NCBI GenBank assembly: GCA_025370845.1
Contig: JAMXFF010000012.1
Span: forward strand, 67,465-131,464
Source of the DNA: Laspinema palackyanum D2a
GTDB taxonomy: Bacteria; Cyanobacteriota; Cyanobacteriia; Cyanobacteriales; Laspinemataceae
Reading direction: 5' to 3'
DNA length: 64,000 bases
Part shown: positions 26,672 to 35,511 of the stretch, one piece after another
How positions within the stretch are numbered: position 1 is the first letter of the stretch
How the letters are laid out: each line of letters begins with the position of its first letter
Position numbers and translations under genes: made by a program
Notes under the pieces: generated by a model
What the model saw: the letters and a program-made list of their open reading frames with translations, nothing else
Database searches by the model: none
What the model was told of the DNA's origin: nothing

Positions 26672-28367
26672 AGCTACAACTGTGCTGGTGTGAACAGGTC
26701 AAGAGTCATCATTCAGCCTGACATGATGAGTCAGATAGAGGGTCTAACTTGATTAAGCCAATCAGGGTGAATTCAAGGATCCACTATAATCCCTTTATAG
26801 AGTATTGCCCAAATGATTGATTGGCAACAAATGAGGCCAATTCTGGGAAACGGGACCCCCTCCTAACGACCCTACCTAGAGTGCTGTTGTCACTCCCTCC
26901 ACCTCCACTGGTTTAGCGGATCTTGAATCGCGAAGGGTATCGCTGACTATACAACAGATCCTGCCTCTACTACTAGAGGGATTTGCTCAATAGGAATTGG
27001 AGCAAGGAGTTCTCAATAAAATAGATAGAGGGGGAGTTAGGGAATAAAGCACTCTTTTATAGGCAATTCGGCAACTAGACCACTCCCCAAAGAAACATTG
27101 ACTAAAAACAATCAAGATGATATTCAAACCTTACGATAGCTTAAAATTTACGATTGGGGGATTAAGTTATAACAGAGAAGGGGGTCAGGACGTAGCATTT
27201 TGAGGAAGAAGTGCCAGCCGTCGCCGGTGATTCTGTCGCGCTATCAGTCGGCCTTGGGAGCCTGAGATTTGTCAAAGATGAGGGGTGGATGTAGGTTTCC
27301 CTCCTCAAATTTCTCCCGTCCATTGGTTCACACTGGTTCCCGTGCGGTTTTGAGGGAAGAGGGTTGAGGGATCCAAATCGGGTGTTCGGAAGTTCACCTT
27401 CTCAGGAAGTAACTCTGGCCGATCGCGGAAAAATGGGGGTGGCGATCGCTCTTCACAGGCCATTTAGCTTGCGGGGTAACAGTTTCGCAAATCCCTCCAA
27501 TTCCAGAGATAATAGAGAGGAGTTTTTCTAATTCCGAGGCAATTAGCGGCCAAGACTTCCTTAACAACTCTCCCTTGAACCCAGTCTAGGGACCAGTTTG
27601 GTTGGAGTCCAGTCAGGGGTTTTCTGAAAACCCCTGACTGGAGAGGATGGCGATCGCACAGGGAACTCCTATCTGCCTGAGCGCAAGCATCCTGACAGCC
27701 CCTTGGCTGCCTCTGGAACCCGGGGGTAAACCGGAAGTAGAACCGCAGGGCCCATATTGGACGACCGGGACTCGCCTCCCCCCTGAGCAATTCCCGACTC
27801 CGAACCCTGACTCATGCTCAATCCGGTTGTCAAACACCGCAGTATTTTCCTGTAGTTTTGTCCCGTCTCAAAAAAGTCAAGTCATCTGGTGTGATTCATG
27901 ACAAAATATCCTGGCACTCTTTGTCCTATCCCGCCCCTCCAACGCAACTTATAGCGCTTTGGAGTCGGCAGAAGTACAGATTGTTGATGGATTCCGTGCC
28001 TCCCTTGGGAATGTCAAATTTTTGGATTTGTACCTCATCACTCCGGCAACGGGGAGGGATGATCTCAACTGCGAAGTCCGGTTGTCGTCTTTGACAACAA
28101 CCCTCGGATTCTCACTCACCCTTAAAGGGCAAGGGATGAGCTGATCCAGGAGAAAACGGCGGAAGTTAAATCCGCCCCCTTAACCGGATAAATGTAGGCT
28201 TTAAAAGGTCTACCTTCCTAGGGACAAAAACAGTCTGAGCCAGTTTAGGTGCAACCCTAGTTTCCTGACTGATGGCACGGAATCCCCCTCGTGACAGAGT
28301 TTTGTTCTTCCCGACACTTACGCCTCGCGTGGAGTGCGGTTCTCCTAATATCCTAGTAAAAGATTAG
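26672..28367. other. 1.7-kb gene-poor region between divergent signalling genes
   Basis: No reading frame here looks coding. It contains one strong hairpin (27609-27641, listed separately). The 230 bases before 28368 hold several small inverted repeats (GGCGG/CCGCC at about 28158), which may be a structured leader for the receiver-kinase gene. I saw no known RNA or transposon end. Confidence 0.5.
27609..27641. repeat. Perfect 16-bp inverted repeat with 1-nt centre
   Basis: CCAGTCAGGGGTTTTC is followed by T and then GAAAACCCCTGACTGG. It would extrude as a tight cruciform or fold into a stable RNA hairpin. No T-run follows, so it is not a standard terminator. Confidence 0.85.
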
Positions 28368-29561
28368 ATGAATAGTAATGATTCCCAAAACAATTCTCCT
28401 TTGATTCTGCTGGTAGATGATGACCGGACAACGCGGATGATGCTGCATCGGGCGATGCACAATGAAGGGTATCGAGTGGTAGAGGCGTCGGATGGCATTG
28501 AAGGGTTGGAACTTTACAAGCAACTCAAACCCGATATGGTGCTGCTGGATGCCAAGATGCCAGGGATGGATGGTTTTAGCTGCTGTACTCAAATTAAGGC
28601 GATCGCCGGTGGGGTAGGTATCCCGGTGTTAATGATTACCAGCTTAGAAGACGAAGATTCCGTTGAGCGAGCATTTGAGGCCGGTGCCACCGACTATATT
28701 ACCAAACCCATTCATTGGGCAGTGTTGCGACGGAGGGTTCAGCGGCTTTTACAAGAAAAACAAGCCGAACGAGAAATTATCAAGGCACTGGAGCAAGAAC
28801 GAGAACTCAACGAATTGCGGTCTCGAATTGTGACAATGGTCTCCCATGAATACCGTACTCCCCTGACGGCGATTTTATCTTCCGCTGAATTGCTGGAATG
28901 TTATTGGCACAAATGGGATGAGCAAAAACGCCTCAAACATCTCGAACGGATTCAATTGGCGGCGACTCATCTCACGCAATTGGTGGCCGATGTGTTGTCT
29001 ATCAATGAGGTAGAATCGGGAGAGATGGAGTTTAATCCAGCTCCGGTGAATCTGGATCGTCTCTGCCAAGAAGCAATTGCCAATTTGCGCCTTTCTCCCG
29101 CCTCTCCCCATCAAATCAGGCTAACTCATTACGGCGATGATTTTGAGGTCATTCTTGACAGTCACTTAATCCAACAAATGTTGGATAATCTTCTCTCTAA
29201 TTCTATTAAATATTCTCCGCAAGGAGGGATTGTCGAGGTAGAATTAATTTTCTATAATCCGGGTAATCTGTCTGAAAATAACACATTCTCCTTAACCGAG
29301 GCGGAATTAAAAAATTTTGAGTCTCCTGTAACCATTGTTCGAGTAAAAGACCAAGGATTTGGAATTTTACCCCAAGAACAGGGCCAAATTTTCAATGCTT
29401 TTCACCGAGGGAGCAATGTGGGGACAATTCAGGGCACGGGTTTGGGCTTGGCGATCGCCAAAAAATGCGTGGAGTTACATCGCGGAGAAATTTCCATTGC
29501 CAGTGAAGTGGGTGTAGGCACGACGGTTACCGTCACCCTTCCTTCTAGGACTCCTACATGA
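28368..29561 (+). CDS. Receiver-histidine kinase fusion
   Basis: A 397-aa cytoplasmic protein. The N-terminal receiver (about 11-125) has DDD 17-19, D61 in LLDAKMPGMDGF and K113 in ITKPI. A short coiled-coil linker follows, then a HisKA domain with H160 in MVSHEYRTPL. The HATPase domain has the N-box DNLLSNSIKYSP, the G1 box DQGFGI, the F box and the G2 box GTGLGLAIAKKC. There is no membrane or PAS sensor, so input must come through the receiver. This receiver-kinase order is common in cyanobacterial phosphorelays. ATG 28368 is the natural start. The output partner is not adjacent. Confidence 0.9.
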   Translation: MNSNDSQNNSPLILLVDDDRTTRMMLHRAMHNEGYRVVEASDGIEGLELYKQLKPDMVLLDAKMPGMDGFSCCTQIKAIAGGVGIPVLMITSLEDEDSVERAFEAGATDYITKPIHWAVLRRRVQRLLQEKQAEREIIKALEQERELNELRSRIVTMVSHEYRTPLTAILSSAELLECYWHKWDEQKRLKHLERIQLAATHLTQLVADVLSINEVESGEMEFNPAPVNLDRLCQEAIANLRLSPASPHQIRLTHYGDDFEVILDSHLIQQMLDNLLSNSIKYSPQGGIVEVELIFYNPGNLSENNTFSLTEAELKNFESPVTIVRVKDQGFGILPQEQGQIFNAFHRGSNVGTIQGTGLGLAIAKKCVELHRGEISIASEVGVGTTVTVTLPSRTPT

Positions 29562-30190
29562 CCCCTGAACCCCGGTTAGAGCTCGAACCTTCTGAGCAAA
29601 TCAGAAACCGGGTTGTCTACCCTCTTGTGCCCTGAAATCACTCCCTGTTGTACAGCAACCCGGTTTCGACCCGGATATCAATCAATTGGCCCTAACCTCC
29701 CATTTTCCAGGCCACCTCCTGCCCTGTGGAGGGATATCATTTTTATGCAGCAGCCTCTGAGCAAGAGCTATTCCCGGTTGCGACTTATGCCTTGTAGGGA
29801 CGAAGGAGTGAGCAATCTGGGGGGGATGATATCCTCTTTCCCAGCCTCTTTCCATACCCTCAATTTGACTCTTTTAAAGTATTCTTTCTATCTTGAGCAA
29901 AAATCCCTTGATTTTTGTATAAAAATTCATACAATTAAACCAGTCCAAAAATTACGGGGTTTTTGAGTCCAGTGCATCGGGAAGGGAGCCAAACCGATCG
30001 CTCACCGAGCAAGGGTAGGAAAGAAAGGCTAATGCTTTTAGCTCGGAGGTTTCTGCAGCCATCCCCTAGGCGAAACCTGGCCCAATTTAGGGGGTTCAGC
30101 TCAAGAATAATCCCCTAGATAACCGCTATTAACCCCCGGAATCAGAGGATGACAGGGACCTTTATTGACACTTTCATAAATCGGATCACC
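29562..30190. other. Intergenic region with a long-range inverted repeat
   Basis: About 630 bases. AGAAACCGGGTTG (29602) and CAACCCGGTTTCG (29658) can pair, in the family also seen at 16243. The rest, including a 117-codon frame at 29613, shows no protein family. Confidence 0.5.
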
Positions 30191-30658
30191 ATGATGAAAA
30201 CACCTGGAAAAATTATTGTAGCGATCGCCTCAATCTTTAGCAGTTTTACCTTAACTCAAACGGTCCGAGCTGTACCTGGGAGTCAACTCAACCTTCAAAT
30301 AGAAGGCATCACCAATCCGCGAGGTAATATTTGTTTCACAATTTTTTCCCGCAGTGATGGATTTCCTCGGGATGGAGCCAAGGCACTCAAAGCCGAATGT
30401 TCTCCCCTGGAAAACCTCCCAGTGACCCTGAGCATCAATGGATTAAATGCAGGCAACTATGCCGTGGCAGTCTTTCACGATGAAAACGCGGATGGACAAC
30501 TCAACACCAATGCGGTGGGTATTCCCCAAGAAGGATTTGGATTTTCCAATAACCCCCGCATCCTGACGGGTGCTCCCAAATTTAGCGAGGCGACTTTTTT
30601 CGTTGCCGGACAAACGACAACGGTTCGGATTGCGATGAAATATTTGCTCCGACTCTAG
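30191..30658 (+). CDS. DUF2141 domain-containing secreted protein
   Basis: Predicted 155 aa. A Sec signal peptide (MMKTPGKIIVAIASIFSSFT, cut near VRA) precedes a beta-rich DUF2141 domain with the signature GNYAVAVFHDENADGQLNTN followed by GIPQEGFGFSNNP. The metal-binding-like DENADGQ loop is intact. ATG 30191 or 30194 gives a clean signal peptide; ATG 30149 would add 14 residues ahead of it. Exported to periplasm or outside; function unknown. Confidence 0.85.
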   Translation: MMKTPGKIIVAIASIFSSFTLTQTVRAVPGSQLNLQIEGITNPRGNICFTIFSRSDGFPRDGAKALKAECSPLENLPVTLSINGLNAGNYAVAVFHDENADGQLNTNAVGIPQEGFGFSNNPRILTGAPKFSEATFFVAGQTTTVRIAMKYLLRL

Positions 30659-30944
30659 GCTCGATTGTAAAATACGTTCAAAAGAGAACCGGGGGAGTTC
30701 ACTCTCACCCTGAATGCCACTCTGGCGGTTTCTTCATTCCATGAAGTGGCCTTTCAATCACAACAAGGTCCCCTGTGAAGCGCGAAGTTGTCAATTTTAG
30801 GTCCCCGGGGGGAACTGTAAGAGTCTTCCCCCGAATTGAGGCAAGGCGATTTCCAGGAGTCGCAGCAGCGTGAACCGATCTATCATTAGGGGCATCAGAG
30901 GGTAAAAGTTAGGAAAAAATCAGCAGTTGTTGGAGGCTAAATTT

Positions 30945-31946
30945 ATGCAGCCAATGTTTAAATGGCTTGGTATTGTTACAGCAATCGGGATATCGGGGAT
31001 ATCGATGCCGTTACCCGGATGGGCAATACCCGATGATCCCACAGGTGGCATGGATTCTGGACAGGTGACCACTTCTCCAGATATCCTAGAACCGCTCCAG
31101 CCTCCGGTTACCCCTAGGGCAACTCCCGAGAGACCGCCTCAGAGCCCTACACCGACCCCGAGAGCGACTCCCGAAAGCAGCCCTGCACCGGCAACCCCGA
31201 GAGTACAGCAAGAACCCGTGGAGCCAAGACCTGCATCCCAGGCGACGAGTGAGGTGGAGACGTTACTCTCTCGGGGTCAATTTTTGTTGTCGTCCAAGCA
31301 ATATGAAGAGGCGCTCAAAACTTATGACAGTGCCTTGGAGTTAAATTCTAATAATGCGGATGCCTGGATTGGTCGAGGCATGGTGTTAGAGCAGTTGGCG
31401 CGTTACGATGATGCGATCGCGGCGATTGACCGGGCGACAGAAATTAGTCCGAATTATTCTCTGGCATGGCTGAGTCGGGGGATGGTCCTCAAACAGGCGG
31501 AACGCTTTGAGGATGCATTAACGGCGTTCGATCGCGCTTTGGACGGGGATGGACAGTGGGGTGATAACCGACCCGCAGATGCAGCTCTTAACCGGGGTTC
31601 GGTCCTCTGGCAACTCGATCGCCGGGATGATGCCCTCGCTTCTTTTGACCGAGCCCTCGAACTGGATCCTCAATTTGCCCTGGCTTGGTACAACAAAGCT
31701 ACCGCACTCCTAATCCTCGGTGAATTGGAAGCAGCAGTCAGCGCTTATGATAGCGCGATTAAAAGTACCGGCGAGTGGGGTTTATCCACGGGTCCGGCTA
31801 GTGCCTGGTACAATCGCGGTTTGGCACTAGAGCAGTTGGAGCGTTACGAGGAGGCGATCGCCTCTTATGACCAAGCGTTGCGAATTACTCCGAATCATAC
31901 CAAGGCTAGACAGCAGTTGGCTCGATTGCGTCAGCAGGTACAGTAG
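30945..31946 (+). CDS. Secreted tetratricopeptide-repeat protein
   Basis: Predicted 333 aa. The signal peptide ends near PGWA. A Pro/Thr-rich linker (about 30-105) is followed by six or more TPR units (KQYEEALKTYDSALELNSNN, RYDDAIAAIDRATEISPNYS, RRDDALASFDRALELDPQFA, RYEEAIASYDQALRITPNHT). GGAGG lies 8 nt upstream of ATG 30945; the TTG at 30927 overlaps that site and is rejected. Probably a periplasmic or thylakoid-lumen scaffold; partner unknown. Confidence 0.85.
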   Translation: MQPMFKWLGIVTAIGISGISMPLPGWAIPDDPTGGMDSGQVTTSPDILEPLQPPVTPRATPERPPQSPTPTPRATPESSPAPATPRVQQEPVEPRPASQATSEVETLLSRGQFLLSSKQYEEALKTYDSALELNSNNADAWIGRGMVLEQLARYDDAIAAIDRATEISPNYSLAWLSRGMVLKQAERFEDALTAFDRALDGDGQWGDNRPADAALNRGSVLWQLDRRDDALASFDRALELDPQFALAWYNKATALLILGELEAAVSAYDSAIKSTGEWGLSTGPASAWYNRGLALEQLERYEEAIASYDQALRITPNHTKARQQLARLRQQVQ

Positions 31947-31950
31947 GCCC

Positions 31951-31989
31951 AAAAAAGGGGCGAGGGTTCCAACCCTCGCCCCTTTTTTC
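31951..31989. terminator. Bidirectional intrinsic terminator
   Basis: AAAAAAGGGGCGAGGGTT and AACCCTCGCCCCTTTTTT are perfectly complementary around CC. It serves the convergent genes ending at 31946 and 31997. Confidence 0.95.
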
Positions 31990-31996
31990 TCATGTT

Positions 31997-33505
31997 TTAG
32001 GGAAGCCAGCCCGGGCGGAGGCCCTCAAAGGGTAACTCTTCCGGTTTGTAATCTAAGGGGCGGTTGATGGAGGCGCTCGGATCCAAGGGGAGCAGCCAAA
32101 GCCGACTTCTGGCGATCGCTTCCCCGGAACTGGTCCGAACTGCATCCACTGGGCCTTGATTGGCTTGGGGGGCGACGCTGACTATTTGATCAAACAGCAA
32201 CCCTAACCCATCCGGGGCCAAACTAATATGAATCTCTCGCTGATCCGGTAGCAGGACCAGGGGTTGCAGGTCCCCGGTTTCTACATTAATGGCGGCGATG
32301 TAAGGTTCTTCTTTATAAATTTCCCCTTCCACCAATTTCGTGAGCAAACAATAGAGGGTTTTTCCTTCGGGTCCAAATTGGGCGCTGAGAAAGGAACCTT
32401 TAATGCGGAGTAGTTCTTTGTTGACTCCAGTGGTGGTGACTAAATAGAGCGATCGCGTGTAGTCGGTGTTGAATTTCACCATCGCCGCAGCGCTACCATC
32501 CGCCGAAAAACTCAACACTCGCCCAAATTGGGGGAGAAAATCTACGGGTTCGGCTTTCGGTTCTAAAGGCAAAATGGCTAGTCCCTGTCCCTGGGCGATC
32601 GCCACGGTTTGACTATCGGGAGTAATAATAAAATCCCCACCCGGTTCGTTTTCCAGGGGTTTGGGTTGCTTTCCTTCCTCTATTTTCCAGAGTCCAAATT
32701 GTCCCGGGTCCTGTTTGTTGACGCGCTGCACCAGAATGGTTTTACCATCAGGGGAGAGGTCAAAGCTGAGGTTTTGATAGTTGTCGGAGTCTAAGATTGG
32801 TTCGATTTGACCCGGTGAGTTGTCACGGCGGCGGGAGCGTTTTCCTGGGGTTTCTGGGACGATGCCGGTGGTGACGGTGAAGAGTCGTTGTTCTAAAAGT
32901 CCTTGGTTGGTAGAAAGGGAGTCGATCGCCGAAAATAAGAGGCGATCACCGTCGGGATAGGGTTTATAATCCAGGACTGTAATTTCTTTCGGGGTCAGAA
33001 TCGTTTTTTCGCTTTTGCTGAAGTTGTACAGGATTAACTGTCCCCGTTCTCCCGGAGAGACTCCGATATAGACTAAGGCGCGATCGCGGCTTTTAAACTC
33101 CCCCACAAAGGGCTCGATTAGGGTTCCCTCTTTTCCCGCTTGGGCGAACCGTTCCCGCGCTTGGCTGAGTTGCAGTTTAAATTCCATCCCATAAGGCACC
33201 CCTTGGGTAACCGTATAAGCCATCCGCCTTCCCGCCCAACTGATTTTACCGGGCACTGGGGGGTCGATTATAAGGTTGTCTTCAACACTCTGGCGATCCA
33301 TCGGACGGCTGAAGGTCATGATAAAGGCGCGATCTCGGGCACTGACTTGTTGATTTTGCCAGCTAAATTCCCGCACTCGGGGAGCGGTACTATCGCCCCC
33401 AAATAGGAGCAGGGCGATCGCCACCGTCAAGATCGCAATCAGGGCGATCGCCGCGCGATCGAGGGGTTGCGAGAATTTTTTCTGGAGTTGGTCTGCACTG
33501 AACAT
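31997..33505 (-). CDS. Membrane-anchored Ig-like/beta-propeller hypothetical protein
   Basis: A 502-aa protein. One N-terminal membrane segment (AAIALIAILTVAIALLLFGG) is followed by a bacterial Ig-like domain (about 45-140, FIMTFSRPMDRQSVEDNL) and a TolB/WD40-like propeller. The propeller blades carry repeated DG-type motifs (DYKPYPDGDRLLFSAI, SFDLSPDGKTILVQ, FSADGSAAAMVKF, SLAPDGLGLLFD). It is probably periplasmic and bound to the membrane. The family is known in cyanobacteria as hypothetical; I infer protein-protein binding only. Confidence 0.75.
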   Translation of the reverse strand: MFSADQLQKKFSQPLDRAAIALIAILTVAIALLLFGGDSTAPRVREFSWQNQQVSARDRAFIMTFSRPMDRQSVEDNLIIDPPVPGKISWAGRRMAYTVTQGVPYGMEFKLQLSQARERFAQAGKEGTLIEPFVGEFKSRDRALVYIGVSPGERGQLILYNFSKSEKTILTPKEITVLDYKPYPDGDRLLFSAIDSLSTNQGLLEQRLFTVTTGIVPETPGKRSRRRDNSPGQIEPILDSDNYQNLSFDLSPDGKTILVQRVNKQDPGQFGLWKIEEGKQPKPLENEPGGDFIITPDSQTVAIAQGQGLAILPLEPKAEPVDFLPQFGRVLSFSADGSAAAMVKFNTDYTRSLYLVTTTGVNKELLRIKGSFLSAQFGPEGKTLYCLLTKLVEGEIYKEEPYIAAINVETGDLQPLVLLPDQREIHISLAPDGLGLLFDQIVSVAPQANQGPVDAVRTSSGEAIARSRLWLLPLDPSASINRPLDYKPEELPFEGLRPGWLP

Positions 33506-33992
33506 CGGCTAAGGGTTAATATTGAGAGTCTAGATCGGAGAGTTGAGGGACCTGGTTGCCTAACTGACGCATCATTTCTATATTGATCTATATGGAGTAG
33601 GCACAGCAGTAGATGAAAGCCACCTATCCTCCGGGGTGGAATCCCCACTCTGGCATAAGTCTTCCGGTTTAACCCCAGGGGACTGAATGCCTACCCATCA
33701 GATTTGGAATGTCTATTCAACTGTTTTAATTTAACATTCCCATCTGACTCCCTCCAGATTATCCCCCTACAATTCCTCCGCTTGATCAGGCATCGTTGAG
33801 GGACCGTCTTACCAAAACCTTTGTGTTAGCACATAATTCGGGTCTGCTTACCCCGAGTGAGCAAGAACGTCACTCAAGGGTGGCGGCTCATGGGAATTGC
33901 TTCTTTCCTGGGAGGCGATCGGGTGATCGCCTCTTTTTTGCTTTTCTCTGAGATAAAACAGACTGAAACCAACTGGATGAGATATTAAGCCA
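33506..33992. other. Intergenic region with a possible small RNA
   Basis: The terminator at 33912-33938 has no upstream gene on the plus strand. Sequence from about 33700 to 33911 contains pairs such as TTCGGG/CCCGA (33837-33855) and AGTGAGC/GTCACT. This fits a short non-coding transcript, but no family is recognised. Confidence 0.35.
33912..33938 (+). terminator. Intrinsic terminator of an unassigned transcript
   Basis: GAGGCGATC and GATCGCCTC pair around GGGT, followed by six T. No plus-strand gene ends upstream; the nearest genes are on the minus strand. Confidence 0.7.
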
Positions 33993-34119
33993 TAATAATT
34001 CGGACAAGGGTCTCATGGGGGATAGGCTGACGAGAGCGTTAGGGTTTGTCCTTCAGGGAAAGACCCATCCAGAATTGCTCTTGTTGATAATCCCAGTCGA
34101 AACTTGTCCGAATTATTAC
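33993..34119. mobile_element. MITE with 16-bp terminal inverted repeats and TA target site
   Basis: The 127-bp element has perfect ends TAATAATTCGGACAAG and CTTGTCCGAATTATTA and no coding capacity. If the terminal TA is the duplicated target, the ends fit an IS630/Tc1-mariner type element mobilised in trans. It lies just downstream of the DUF4278 gene at 34168. Confidence 0.7.
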
Positions 34120-34167
34120 TGTTTTAAAGTGAGAAGCAAAGTATAATTGCTTTAAAATCTGCTATTG

Positions 34168-34410
34168 TTAACCGAAAACCGGAGACAGGGAAGTTAAGGT
34201 GACTGCCTCTTGTTTTTGCTCCATTGGGGCTGCATTCATCGGATAGGCTACTCCCCGATATCGGAGGGTAACCGCAGGAGAAGCTATGACTTCGGAGGAC
34301 GACTGCGTATAATAGCTTAGTCCCCGATACTTGGCGACAGCGGGCGCTGGGGTGGCAGGTACGCTGGCGTTTGATACTTCGTACTGAACTCCACGGTAGG
34401 ATAAGGTCAT
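34168..34410 (-). CDS. DUF4278 domain-containing protein
   Basis: An 80-aa protein with three YRG repeats: MTLSYRGVQY (1-10), AKYRGLSYYT (about 26) and TLRYRGVAYP (about 48). This is the DUF4278 pattern, as in the gene at 533. GGAG lies about 7 nt upstream of ATG 34410. A CRP-type site at 34475 is 65 bp upstream of the start, so cAMP control is possible. Function unknown. Confidence 0.8.
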   Translation of the reverse strand: MTLSYRGVQYEVSNASVPATPAPAVAKYRGLSYYTQSSSEVIASPAVTLRYRGVAYPMNAAPMEQKQEAVTLTSLSPVFG

Positions 34411-34474
34411 GAGGTTTCTCCGATGAATACATTAGGTGTTGCTACATATATAGCTTCATCGATTTTGTTAATGC

Positions 34475-34490
34475 TGTGACATCGATCACG
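34475..34490. promoter_or_regulatory. CRP/SyCRP1-type binding site
   Basis: TGTGACATCGATCACG matches the TGTGA-N6-TCACA palindrome in 9 of 10 core positions. It lies 65 bp upstream of the DUF4278 start at 34410, on the promoter side. Confidence 0.55.
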
Positions 34491-34998
34491 TTTCATACTA
34501 CACTTTATCACTTCACTTGAGTGACGATGGCTTAAGGGCAGTCACACCAGGCAGGGTCACAAGTTGAGCGACTGGGTGTAGTCCGGGTGACTAGGGGCAG
34601 AAGCTGATGATGTCTGAGTTCTAACAACAAACTTGTGACAGACCTTTGCCGTTGTCCCAACTCTGAACCCGGGGAGAACTAACGGCTTACCGGACGAGAG
34701 GCCGGAAAGTGGGTGGGGAATTGGCGTTGTTCATGGGGCATCAATTCACAAAAGTGAGAGAATTTCGGGTTGATCCAGCAATGGTCCTCAGCCCTGAGTT
34801 GGGAGGAGTAGCCACTGTACATCGTCATCTGGAATTGAAACTGCCTCTTGAGGGGCGATCGCCCCTCTCTACAACAACCTCAACCCTATCCTTTGAGAAA
34901 AGCGCCGATGATTTCCCGGTCCTAACCGTTTTAAAAGTCAGTCCATTGTCTTGTTCACCTAAGTTTTTCAAAACCTCCTTATGGGAATAGAATTCAGG

Positions 34999-35050
34999 AG
35001 TGGGAGCATCTTGTTCCCTACTCCTGAATAGAGAGCAAGATGCTCCCACT
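34999..35050. repeat. Inverted repeat, GTGGGAGCATCTTG family
   Basis: AGTGGGAGCATCTTG on the left is mirrored by CAAGATGCTCCCACT on the right. A single arm, GGGGGAGCATCTTGCTCCC, recurs at about 39162 after ndhD3. Confidence 0.8.
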
Positions 35051-35511
35051 GGGTTGAGAAATTGCCCGGTTTAGAGACACTGCTATCTATTCGGGAGAGT
35101 TTAATTTTTGAATTTGCGTAAGTATTGTTACTTATTTAGGCAGACTAAAATTTTAATTTAACCTCATATTTTACCCTAAACCTGGGGTGGTTGACCCGAG
35201 TAATCGGGCAATTTAAACTAACCATAGAGTAAAATCTATGATAAACCTTTTTAAAATCAATAGTTACCTTGGTCAGCCGATCAAGCCGCCCAAAGCCCTA
35301 TGTAGATAAGGCTATAAGCAGAAATTAGAGAACCAATTATTAATTTTTGTGCAGGAATCTCTTCCTTTTGGGACAGAATAAGGATACGCTGATCCCCAGA
35401 AGATTAAGAAAAGATAAATCTATTCCAGCCTAGGCCGAGAGCCTTCTGCGAAATTTATCACGGAAGCATCAAAGGCAGACTGTTCATTTACACACAAATT
35501 AGGAAACGCGG

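Larger units (their letters stand above)
34411..35511. other. 1.1-kb regulatory interval before ndhF3
   Basis: Divergent intergenic region. It holds a CRP-type site near the left edge, an inverted repeat at 34999-35050 and an AT-rich stretch (35100-35260) that probably contains the low-CO2 promoter of the ndhF3 operon. Frames inside are not convincing. I could not identify a clean CcmR/NdhR site by eye. Confidence 0.5.

Noticed and set aside
27464..27901. Overlapping frames on both strands around the 27609 hairpin
   Set aside because: Their composition is Pro/Gly/Cys-rich without domains, and they run through the perfect palindrome.
29613..29966. 117-codon plus-strand frame
   Set aside because: It crosses an inverted repeat, has no ribosome site and shows no family.
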